Shown here: one piece after another, positions 35,801-41,459 of the stretch
Layout: each line of letters opens with the position of its first letter
How positions within the stretch are numbered: position 1 is the first letter of the stretch
Origin: Flavihumibacter soli
Lineage (GTDB): Bacteria; Bacteroidota; Bacteroidia; Sphingobacteriales; Sphingobacteriaceae
Direction of reading: 5' to 3'
Assembly (NCBI RefSeq): GCF_010692725.1
Contig: NZ_JAAFZB010000096.1
Span: 1,178,001-1,242,000 of the forward strand
Length of the DNA stretch: 64,000 nt
Translations under genes and position numbers: made by a program
The notes under the pieces: model-generated
What the model saw: the letters and a program-made list of their open reading frames with translations, nothing else
Databases searched by the model: none
Told to the model about the DNA's origin: nothing

Positions 35801-36141
35801 CCATCGATGGTATTGATAGCAAAGTGGCTGTAGTCATGCAGGATACGGCGGTAGATCTCATCAGCCTTCAGCTTTAAGCTTTCGGCATTGAGGTTTGGAT
35901 GGGCTCTGAGAATGATCTCCTGAAAGGTCAGAAATTTCTCATCTCCCAAAGCTAAGCCCCTGAGCACCTCCAGGATCCGGCTCTTCATTTCTTCAGTAGC
36001 CTTGTTGGTAAACGTCACAGCCAGGATTTCACGATAACGATTATCACCTGCAAACAAAAGTGTAAGGTAATGCGCTGTCAGGCTGAATGTTTTACCGGAC
36101 CCGGCAGAGGCCTGAAGTATTTTGAGCGGTTTTTGAGACAT
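32818..36141 (-). CDS. addA: AddA-like UvrD-family helicase/nuclease
   Basis: A 1107-residue superfamily 1 helicase. Motif Ia/Walker A is ILQASAGSGKTFSLTAHY (Lys17), motif II is FLFDEFQDTSAMQW, motif III includes VGDVKQSIYRWRNGD, motif V is VMTIHKSKGLAFDVVMIPF, and motif VI is LYVAVTRTRKHLYI. The C-terminus has the nuclease segment VVIDFKFTG. These are the features of AddA/RecB-type subunits, and addB follows directly. It unwinds and degrades double-strand ends with its partner until recombination is loaded. The promoter is not evident in the 53 bases before the terminator of the upstream GH3 gene. Confidence 0.9.
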   Translation of the reverse strand: MSQKPLKILQASAGSGKTFSLTAHYLTLLFAGDNRYREILAVTFTNKATEEMKSRILEVLRGLALGDEKFLTFQEIILRAHPNLNAESLKLKADEIYRRILHDYSHFAINTIDGFVQKVIRSLSFELGLDAGYKLEMNTGKVKEELANKLNKKLDSNPELLEWIIDLALDRIRDNKSWNYRDTLLSLAGEIFKERYQPFENALKQYDPKQLFKDLQDFTRQTLSVVEETLLERSKTALDIFRQSGVDPAELKGKSKSPLVNLEKIGKGDFSKIKSVAKLIDAPDEWQKGVLTVSVSSLYDELNPLLRSMSEFYTEQLPAYEMAKAINANLYYLRLMQEMAALLKDYRQENSTLLISDAQNLLKGITGSHQDNPSFVWEKLGSRYRHFLFDEFQDTSAMQWENFLPLVKNAIAEANGSLIDHLIVGDVKQSIYRWRNGDWQILLQRARADVGALQVLDDSLEENYRSAANIIDFNNFLFRHSPAMLQNHLNEKVRSDGGEGLFSDWWQKSGFEDIIVKAYGQSLQQKSPVTASGGTVEINYLPVENNKYRDSQCREKTLEHLASTINEWISTDRYQAGQICVLVRSNKEARSVIEHLMQDQQNRQNEGRKDWKPYQVLSGEALLLANNSAVKLLINTFKAMVAQRGQSALYKLNMLQLFARYQHRTLKPDILLQINKTPVEKLKGHLPEILCDNWLAWQQMPLSELVESLIGAYGLNTSELHLPYILAFRDMVSNFSKQGEKGINSFLDWWHEESEQKALPSSGQGNAVQVMTIHKSKGLAFDVVMIPFCSWEIDGMANSIFWVDTINTPYSMLNTIPVNYKKTLAQSAFNQAYFKELLFNYMDALNMLYVAVTRTRKHLYISSPGHAPAKEEQFSLAGDLIRVPLQTYVSELNAEFDGQTLLIEEPVVKISRSSQADMPESDRFTTSTWNFKSYPLSDRLNEALKDKKVFEQLDLLSGNTSQRRGIILHELLARVNNVNEIPDALRQLHTEGFFRKAEEADLQSLAESVLTNPDLRSLLDRPYASLNEQTIISGTGESYRPDKVLIGKDHVVVIDFKFTGQPNSTHYKQVDDYRKLLMEMGYQNIEAYLYYGYLKELRAVDSAVYSS

Positions 36142-36194
36142 GTTTTCGTACAGGAGCAGGGGTCTTAAATTAAGGATATGATCCGATAAAAAGC

Positions 36195-36228
36195 AAAAAA
36201 GCAGGAAAGAAACTCTCCTGCTTTTTTT
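36195..36228 (-). terminator. Terminator of the GH3 gene
   Basis: On the minus strand AAAAAAAGCAGGAGA and TTCCTGCTTTTTT form a stem with a T-run, 18 bases past the GH3 stop codon. Confidence 0.85.
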
Positions 36229-36246
36229 AACAAAATTATAAGAATG

Positions 36247-37959
36247 TTATTGTTGGGCGATACCGTTTCCGTTCTTAAAGAAGGTGTTTACAGTGACCGG
36301 CATCTTACCGGAAGCCTTGATCTCTCCTGTGATAACTTTTAATGATGCTCTTTGCATCTCATCTCCCGACTGGTAGTTCATGATCAGCGTTTTCGCATTC
36401 TCAATACCGGGAAGACCGGCAATGCTATAAGGATTTGCAAAGACCGTCACGATAGAATTCATCGCGGCTATCTGGCTGGCAAGCAACTTCACATCATTGC
36501 TGTAATCCAGGACCGGACCGGGACGCTTACGGGTATCATACAAAGCCAGTATTACCTGTTCGTAATTCTTCAGCTCGTTGACGACATTGCTGATATCTGA
36601 AGCTGTAGCGTTTTTAGCTACAATAAAGTTCGTTGCATTAGTGAAGCGTGGCGTAAGTTCCTTTTGCAGTAAAGTCAGTTCCTTCGGGCCGATGCTTATA
36701 ATGGCCGTTTTTTTGGAGTAATCAATACCCCTGATAAGGCTGTCGCTGTTTAGCACGGTAACTGCTGCATCGGCCAGCTTCTGGTTGAGCGCAAGTGCTT
36801 CCGGGCGATGTAATTCCTCTGCAACATTCGTTGTCTTTAACGAATCCATGTTATTCAGGCCCGCCCAGTATTTGGCTGTCAGCACTTTTTTCACGCTTGC
36901 GTTGATCTGCTCGCGGCTGATCCTTCCCTGGCGTACGGCCTTTCTTATCAGGTTCACCGCACGCTTTGAGTTTTCAGATAGTTCCAGGATGTCATTTCCC
37001 GCAATAACTGCCAGCACATCCGCTTCGCCATTCGGGAAAAATTTGACAACCCCCTTCATTTCCATCGCATCCGAAAAGATCAATCCCTTAAACAGGAGTT
37101 CGTTTTTCAATATCCCGGTAATAATTGGTCTGGACAGTGTCGACGGAAGGTTAGCCGTAGAATCCAGCGCTGGAATATTCATATGAGCAACCATAACTCC
37201 GGATGCTCCTTCCCTGATAACCTCACGAAAGGGAAGTAATTCCAATGAATCGAGGCGGGTGCGCACGAATGGCAGCTGGGGCAGATCATAATGTGAATCT
37301 ACATCCGTATCACCATGTCCCGGGAAGTGTTTCAAACTTACCAGGATATCGTTATCCTGCATACCTCTCATATAAGCAGCTACCTTTGCTGCCACGTTGT
37401 ATTTATTGTCCCCAAATGACCGGTAACCGATCACGGGGTTCTTCGGGTTGTTGTTGATATCGGCAACAGGTGCAAAATTAACATGCATGCCGAGGCGTTT
37501 AAAGTCCAGAGCTACTTCGCGGCCCATTTCATAAAGAAGCTTGTTATCCTGTATGGCTCCGAGGGTCATCTGGTAAGGATAAGAGATCGTACTGTCAAGG
37601 CGCATACCCAGGCCCCATTCAGCATCCATGGCGATCAGGAGCGGTACTTTTGCCAACGATTGATACCTGTTGGTCAGCGCAGCCTGTCTGCCGGGCCCGC
37701 CCTGGAAAAAGACCAGGCCGCCAATATCTTCCTTTTTAATAATGTTGGCTACAGAATCTTCGAAGCGTTTTCCCTTATCAGTATGCGCCCTTATCATAAA
37801 AAGCTGGGCAACACGCTGACGCCGGCTAAGCTTTTGGAAGACTGAGTCGACCCAGGCATTGGGTTCACCGATAGTTTCTACAAAAGGCCTGGAAGTTTGA
37901 GCTGATCCGACAAACGGAGCTGAAAGGAGAGCAACGATTAAAAGGTGTTTTATTTTCAT
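36247..37959 (-). CDS. Exported GH3 beta-N-acetylhexosaminidase-like glycosidase
   Basis: A 570-residue enzyme with a signal peptide (MKIKHLLIVALLSAPFVGSAQ). The GH3 N-acetylglucosaminidase motif KHFPGHGDTDVDSHYDLP (His211 region, with the Asp-His dyad of the NagZ type) is intact, and LIFSDAMEMKGV carries the predicted nucleophile aspartate. A C-terminal GH3 sandwich domain (residues 400-570) is present. Many Bacteroidota homologues are fused to a serine beta-lactamase-like domain and are about 1000 residues; this one is not. It probably trims N-acetylhexosamines from peptidoglycan or chitin fragments in the periplasm, which fits the GH18 gene elsewhere in the window. Confidence 0.9.
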   Translation of the reverse strand: MKIKHLLIVALLSAPFVGSAQTSRPFVETIGEPNAWVDSVFQKLSRRQRVAQLFMIRAHTDKGKRFEDSVANIIKKEDIGGLVFFQGGPGRQAALTNRYQSLAKVPLLIAMDAEWGLGMRLDSTISYPYQMTLGAIQDNKLLYEMGREVALDFKRLGMHVNFAPVADINNNPKNPVIGYRSFGDNKYNVAAKVAAYMRGMQDNDILVSLKHFPGHGDTDVDSHYDLPQLPFVRTRLDSLELLPFREVIREGASGVMVAHMNIPALDSTANLPSTLSRPIITGILKNELLFKGLIFSDAMEMKGVVKFFPNGEADVLAVIAGNDILELSENSKRAVNLIRKAVRQGRISREQINASVKKVLTAKYWAGLNNMDSLKTTNVAEELHRPEALALNQKLADAAVTVLNSDSLIRGIDYSKKTAIISIGPKELTLLQKELTPRFTNATNFIVAKNATASDISNVVNELKNYEQVILALYDTRKRPGPVLDYSNDVKLLASQIAAMNSIVTVFANPYSIAGLPGIENAKTLIMNYQSGDEMQRASLKVITGEIKASGKMPVTVNTFFKNGNGIAQQ

Positions 37960-37992
37960 TAAAAGTGTATTGAAAAATTAGAAGAACCCGCA

Positions 37993-38193
37993 TTAAAACT
38001 TAACGGGGATCCTCAGGAATATACTGATTGCCAGCAAAAGTACCAGAAAGTTAAGACTTAAGCTTAAAGAGATGCTAAAAAGCCATACAAGCATCGGATT
38101 AGCCAGCCGCGGTTTGAGGAACATCCGCAAATAATGCACGGCAATAATGCTTGAGAGAAGAAACAGAAAGCCTGATATATACCAAAACATCAC
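37993..38193 (-). CDS. Small two-helix membrane protein
   Basis: A 66-residue frame with two long hydrophobic stretches (WYISGFLFLLSSIIAVHYL and WLFSISLSLSLNFLVLLLAISIFL) separated by a short basic loop (FLKPRLANP). It lies 33 bases upstream of the GH3 gene on the same strand, a spacing compatible with co-transcription. The composition and the balanced helix pattern make it credible, but there is no recognised family and no independent evidence of expression. Confidence 0.5.
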   Translation of the reverse strand: MMFWYISGFLFLLSSIIAVHYLRMFLKPRLANPMLVWLFSISLSLSLNFLVLLLAISIFLRIPVKF

Positions 38194-38423
38194 ATAAAGA
38201 AAGGTTATCCCTTCCGCATTTGCAAGTGTAGGCTAATTGTAGTGGAATTGATACAACTAACGTACCGAAAGCCAAAATTGCAAACCGGAATTAGGGGCTG
38301 TCTAAAGCATTTTAAATCACATTTTTCATATGCAAACATAGCATATATCAAAGTTACCCAATAATCTCCAAAAGGTTTTTGGCATAGTTATTTCATGGAG
38401 CTGCTTAACAAATAAAAACAGAT

Positions 38424-39023
38424 ATGAAGAAGATACTAATTATTGCTATAGGAGTTTTTGCTGCAGGAGCAGTTCAGGCTCAGGATGTAAGCTTTGGAAT
38501 TAAAGGCGGTGGTAACATGTCAAACATTATCAAAACAAACGATGACAGCTACAACACCGAATTCAAGCCCGGATTCCAGGGAGGTTTAACGATGGAGATA
38601 GGTCTTGGAAAGACTTTCGCATTTGCCCCTGAACTTATGTACTCCCAAAAAGGTTATAAGACCGATACGTTCGGTGGGACTTATACTCAAACTACTAGCT
38701 GGGTCGATATTCCGATCCTTGCTAAGATTCAGGCAGCCCCACAATTCAACATCTTTTTAGGCCCCCAGGTTTCTTTCCTGACTCAGACTAAAAACAAGTT
38801 TGAAGGAGACATCACTGTTCAGGACGAGCTTGAAGAAGGTTCTGAAACATTCAAAAAAAGCATTGCCGGCGGAGTTGTTGGAGCCGGTTTCGATATTACT
38901 CCTAAAATCGGGATCAGTGCCCGTTACGCTATCGATTTTCAGAAAACCGATGAAGAAGGTAACAGCTCTACCCCTGCGTTTAAGAACCAGGTTGTACAGG
39001 CTGGTTTAGGATTTAAATTCTAA
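38424..39023 (+). CDS. PorT-family outer-membrane beta-barrel protein
   Basis: A 199-residue protein with a signal peptide (MKKILIIAIGVFAAGAVQAQ) and alternating amphipathic strands: FGIKGGGNMSNI at the start, FKPGFQGGLTMEIGLG, FAFAPELMYSQKGYK, VDIPILAKIQ, FNIFLGPQVSFL, VVGAGFDITPKIGISARYAID, and an aromatic last strand QVVQAGLGFKF. These are the hallmarks of the OMP_b-brl_2 (PorT-like) small barrels of Bacteroidota. It is a single gene with its own terminator. The role is unknown; many are paralogous and stress-induced. Confidence 0.9.
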   Translation: MKKILIIAIGVFAAGAVQAQDVSFGIKGGGNMSNIIKTNDDSYNTEFKPGFQGGLTMEIGLGKTFAFAPELMYSQKGYKTDTFGGTYTQTTSWVDIPILAKIQAAPQFNIFLGPQVSFLTQTKNKFEGDITVQDELEEGSETFKKSIAGGVVGAGFDITPKIGISARYAIDFQKTDEEGNSSTPAFKNQVVQAGLGFKF

Positions 39024-39038
39024 TACTGCCTCCGCTAA

Positions 39039-39077
39039 TAAAAAGCCTGCAAGCATTTCGCTTCGCAGGCTTTTTTG
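39039..39077 (+). terminator. Terminator after the beta-barrel gene
   Basis: AAAAGCCTGC and GCAGGCTTTTTT form the stem, extended by AAGC/GCTT with one bulged base, 16 bases past the stop codon. Confidence 0.9.
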
Positions 39078-39130
39078 TTGCATACTAAATCTTTACATTT
39101 AATGAAAACAATCATTTCAAATAACCGAGC

Positions 39131-39532
39131 ATGAGAAAGTTTACCTTAATAATCATTGGCGTTATAGTTATCGCGTTTTCATTATTTGTCTTCTTCCGTT
39201 ATTATTATGTCTTTGGAGAAGGTGTTAAATCCGGTGAACTAAACTATCTGGTAAAAAAAGGAAACGTCTTTAAGACCTTTGAAGGCAAGCTCATCCAAAG
39301 CGGACTAAGAACCGGCACCACCGGTTCAGTACAATCCTATGAATTCGAATTTTCGGTAGAGGACAAAAAGATTGCGGAAACCCTGATGCGGAACTCAGGG
39401 AAGGTATTCGATCTTCACTATAAGGAATACCATGCCACCCTTCCGTGGCGGGGGTTCAGTAAATTTATCGTGGATTCCATATATTCAATGAAAGCCCGAC
39501 CAGGCGAAAGCCCCTTCAGGGTTAACCCATAA
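39131..39532 (+). CDS. Conserved single-helix membrane protein of unknown function
   Basis: A 133-residue protein with one N-terminal helix (FTLIIIGVIVIAFSLFVFFRYYYVF) and a periplasmic part rich in conserved-looking turns (GEGVKSGELNYLVKKGNVFKTFEGKLIQSG, YEFEFSVEDKKIA, LHYKEYHATLPWRGFSKFIVDSIY). I recognise the pattern as a common hypothetical family of Bacteroidota but know no proven role. It lies between two terminators as a monocistronic gene. Confidence 0.8.
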   Translation: MRKFTLIIIGVIVIAFSLFVFFRYYYVFGEGVKSGELNYLVKKGNVFKTFEGKLIQSGLRTGTTGSVQSYEFEFSVEDKKIAETLMRNSGKVFDLHYKEYHATLPWRGFSKFIVDSIYSMKARPGESPFRVNP

Positions 39533-39569
39533 ATAACAAAACCCGTAAGACCTTACGGGTTTGTTATTT
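39532..39569. terminator. Bidirectional terminator
   Basis: AATAACAAAACCCGTAAG and CTTACGGGTTTGTTATT are near-perfect arms directly at the stop codon of the + gene and 14 bases from the stop of the convergent lipoprotein gene. Confidence 0.85.
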
Positions 39570-39582
39570 TGAGGAACGGGTT

Positions 39583-39771
39583 TTACCTGTTAAGTGAATC
39601 ACGGAGTGAATCCGTTTTCGCACTGGTAGTATCTGCTCCCATCAGACTTTCTGCTGTATCCGGCGCCATCATATCGGTGCTGTCAACGCTCTCCCCGTTC
39701 GAGTTATTGGATGAGCAACCCATAGCGGTAAAAGTACCGGCTATCAGTGCCATGTAGACTAAGCGCTTCAT
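39583..39771 (-). CDS. Small Ser/Asp/Thr-rich lipoprotein
   Basis: A 62-residue protein with a lipobox (TAMGCSS, cysteine near residue 19). The mature 44 residues are nearly all Ser, Asp, Thr, Asn and Ala (NSNGESVDSTDMMAPDTAES), so it is probably unstructured and acidic. It lies 18 bases after a similar gene and the two look like a duplicated pair. The function is unknown. Confidence 0.7.
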   Translation of the reverse strand: MKRLVYMALIAGTFTAMGCSSNNSNGESVDSTDMMAPDTAESLMGADTTSAKTDSLRDSLNR

Positions 39772-39789
39772 ATTTACGGTCGACTACAG

Positions 39790-39987
39790 CTAATTCCGTC
39801 TGGTTGAATCCCGTTTCATAGTGTCTGTAGGAACAGTATCACGCTGGGTTGTGTCAACTGGAGCGGGCTGTCTCATGGTGGTGTCCATTGTGGTTGAGTC
39901 TGCATCTGAACCAGTACTTTGAGTTGACCCACAACCTGCTATAACCGTTCCGGCAAATAACAGGACTAATACTATTTTCGATTTCAT
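39790..39987 (-). CDS. Small Thr/Asp-rich lipoprotein
   Basis: A 65-residue protein with a lipobox (VIAGCGS, cysteine near residue 19) and a low-complexity tail of Thr-Asp-Ser with Arg (TTMDTTMRQPAPVDTTQRD). It is a paralogue in composition of the next gene on the same strand. An upstream AT-rich region of 160 bases holds its promoter. It is likely outer-membrane anchored; the function is unknown. Confidence 0.7.
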   Translation of the reverse strand: MKSKIVLVLLFAGTVIAGCGSTQSTGSDADSTTMDTTMRQPAPVDTTQRDTVPTDTMKRDSTRRN

Positions 39988-40154
39988 AAATAATGTTTTT
40001 TAATATAAATACTTCAGGGTTAACAATTTAATGTTGTAAGGGTTTAAACTTTTTTTTCAAAATGCAATAAAATGCCTTAGGAAGAACTTCAGGCCATTTA
40101 CTTCTATTCTAAAAAGTCTATCAGTTCAGAGAACGCTCAATCCCCTGACATATT

Positions 40155-40598
40155 TCATTGGCTGACTTTAATCGAACTGATCTTCCATCCGGAATCAGTT
40201 TTCTTGAATCCTGTCTGGATCGTATAAGTGCCCGTAACATCAACCACTTCCTGCGCAGACATCGCACCTTCAATCTCCATACTGCCGGATCCGGAAGCGT
40301 CATCCTTGTTCACAACATACTTCATATTAACCAGCTTCATTTTTGTCAGTGTATAAACACCTTCCGGAGAAAAGGCTTTAACAATATCGGCCTTGGCCAA
40401 AGTCATTCCGGATGGATCGGATAAGCTACAGTCCTCTGTAAGGTTGGCACTAAGCCATGCTTTATCCTGCTTAACAAATGCAACAGATAAACTATCCATT
40501 AACTTTGCCAAACCTTCCTCATTTGTTTCCCTAACCGGGGTCGCGCTTAGTTGATTCATCCCGAAACAGACCAGCAAAAAAATAAGTATTCTTTTCAT
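40155..40598 (-). CDS. Exported SnoaL/DUF4440-like (NTF2-fold) protein
   Basis: A 147-residue protein with a signal peptide (MKRILIFLLVCFGMNQLSATP). The mature part shows the NTF2-like pattern: helix (NEEGLAKLMDSLSVAFVKQDKAWLSANLTEDCSLSDPSG), then strands ending in TGTYTIQTGFKKTDSGWKISSIKVS. The Trp in the last strand motif is usual for DUF4440/SnoaL-like proteins. A ligand-binding or catalytic role cannot be told. It is monocistronic. Confidence 0.8.
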   Translation of the reverse strand: MKRILIFLLVCFGMNQLSATPVRETNEEGLAKLMDSLSVAFVKQDKAWLSANLTEDCSLSDPSGMTLAKADIVKAFSPEGVYTLTKMKLVNMKYVVNKDDASGSGSMEIEGAMSAQEVVDVTGTYTIQTGFKKTDSGWKISSIKVSQ

Positions 40599-40997
40599 CT
40601 TTTCATTTTTGATGAATATAATAAGAACGAGTGAAATTTTTACCTATTAAGTATATTTTTATAGTTAAAATGTCATGATCAATTGACATTGGATGCGTTC
40701 AGCAGGTCTTGAAAGCACGGGAAAGATCCCTAAAAACCGCCCGGCATGGCAGAGGAAATGAGAAACAGTATCGGAACTGAAGAATATCTCCGGCGAGCCA
40801 AAACCTGATTAACAATTCCGACCCGGTGAATCTGAACTGAACCTTAAAAAGAGATAAAAGCCATTTCAGTGGTAGTAAGTCTCTATTTGGCATTTTTAAA
40901 TGATATTTCCGGCGAAAGAGTCTGATCTTAGAATGTCCGCGTTATATCATATAAACTGTTATTATTAAGGAAATTAAAATAATGCCATTTTTAATAC
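40599..40997. other. Intergenic region upstream of the cold-shock gene
   Basis: About 400 bases without a supported gene. Two loosely similar segments, ATATCTCCGGCGAG (near 40785) and ATATTTCCGGCGAA (near 40902), are the only repeat I noticed. Short frames here have no coding character. A start codon at 40982 lies upstream of the cold-shock promoter and is not used. Confidence 0.45.
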
Positions 40998-41005
40998 TAC
41001 CTTTG
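40998..41005 (+). promoter_or_regulatory. -7 promoter element of the cold-shock gene
   Basis: TACCTTTG matches TAnnTTTG, 22 bases upstream of the ATG at 41027, giving a 5' UTR of about 15 bases. The lack of a long 5' UTR means this gene has no room for the long structured leader of E. coli cspA. Confidence 0.6.
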
Positions 41006-41026
41006 TATAAATTAATAATAAATAAA

Positions 41027-41218
41027 ATGCAACAAGGTACAGTAAAATTTTTCAATGAAACAAAAGGTTTCGGATTCATCGTTCCATCTAATGGTGGTAG
41101 CGAAATCTTTGTTCACTCTTCAGGTCTTATCGATTCAATTCGCGAAAACGATACAGTTGAATACGAAGTTGAGCAAGGTCGTAAAGGCGAGAATGCGGTA
41201 AATGTAAAAGTAATCTAA
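41027..41218 (+). CDS. Cold-shock-domain protein
   Basis: A 63-residue single-domain nucleic-acid-binding protein of the CspA family. RNP1 (KGFGFI) and RNP2 (EIFVH) are intact: MQQGTVKFFNETKGFGFIV then GGSEIFVHSSGL. The ATG at 41027 is chosen because the longer frame starts upstream of the predicted promoter. It acts as an RNA chaperone in the known family. It is monocistronic with a strong terminator. Confidence 0.95.
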   Translation: MQQGTVKFFNETKGFGFIVPSNGGSEIFVHSSGLIDSIRENDTVEYEVEQGRKGENAVNVKVI

Positions 41219-41240
41219 TAATTATTATTATATATCGTAT

Positions 41241-41273
41241 TAAGCCTCTGCTTTCCAGCAGAGGCTTTTTTTG
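41241..41273 (+). terminator. Terminator of the cold-shock gene
   Basis: AAGCCTCTGC and GCAGAGGCTT form the stem around a short loop and are followed by a T-run. Confidence 0.92.
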
Positions 41274-41278
41274 TGCAT

Positions 41279-41449
41279 TTATATCTGGACTATAGTACTA
41301 TTCCGCGAGCAGGCTAAACCCCTGGTCCGGTGAGAGGAAATGAGGTCTCTCGCAGGGGACTCGTTCGGGACATCTAAAGGTCAAGTCCATAAAATCATGG
41401 ACTTGACCTTAACTTGATATATCGAAGACAGCTTCCGGGTCTTACCCGT
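41279..41449. ncRNA. Candidate structured RNA or compound terminator (unassigned)
   Basis: Between the cold-shock terminator and the S9 gene lie nested inverted repeats. TATATC (near 41280-41285) pairs with GATATA (near 41417-41422). CCCCTG and GAGAG (41319-41336 region) pair with CTCTC and CAGGGG (41346-41358 region), and a looser outer stem is possible. GGTCAAGTCCA (41379-41389) pairs perfectly with TGGACTTGACC (41398-41408). CGGGT-CTT-ACCCG lies at 41437-41449. The strand is not decided. The second hairpin may simply terminate the S9 gene, although its T-run is short. No known RNA family was recognised. Confidence 0.35.
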
Positions 41450-41459
41450 GGTGCATCGG

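Noticed and set aside
40699-40893. A 64-residue minus-strand frame before the cold-shock gene
   Set aside because: It has no start context and no coding-like composition, and no neighbour supports it.
40982-41026. Upstream ATG giving a 78-residue cold-shock protein
   Set aside because: The predicted -7 promoter element TACCTTTG at 40998-41005 lies inside this extension, and the CspA family starts at the internal ATG.
41379-41408. Clean rho-independent terminator for the S9 peptidase
   Set aside because: The 11-base stem is perfect, but the T-run after it on the minus strand has only three residues. It is described as part of the structured region instead.
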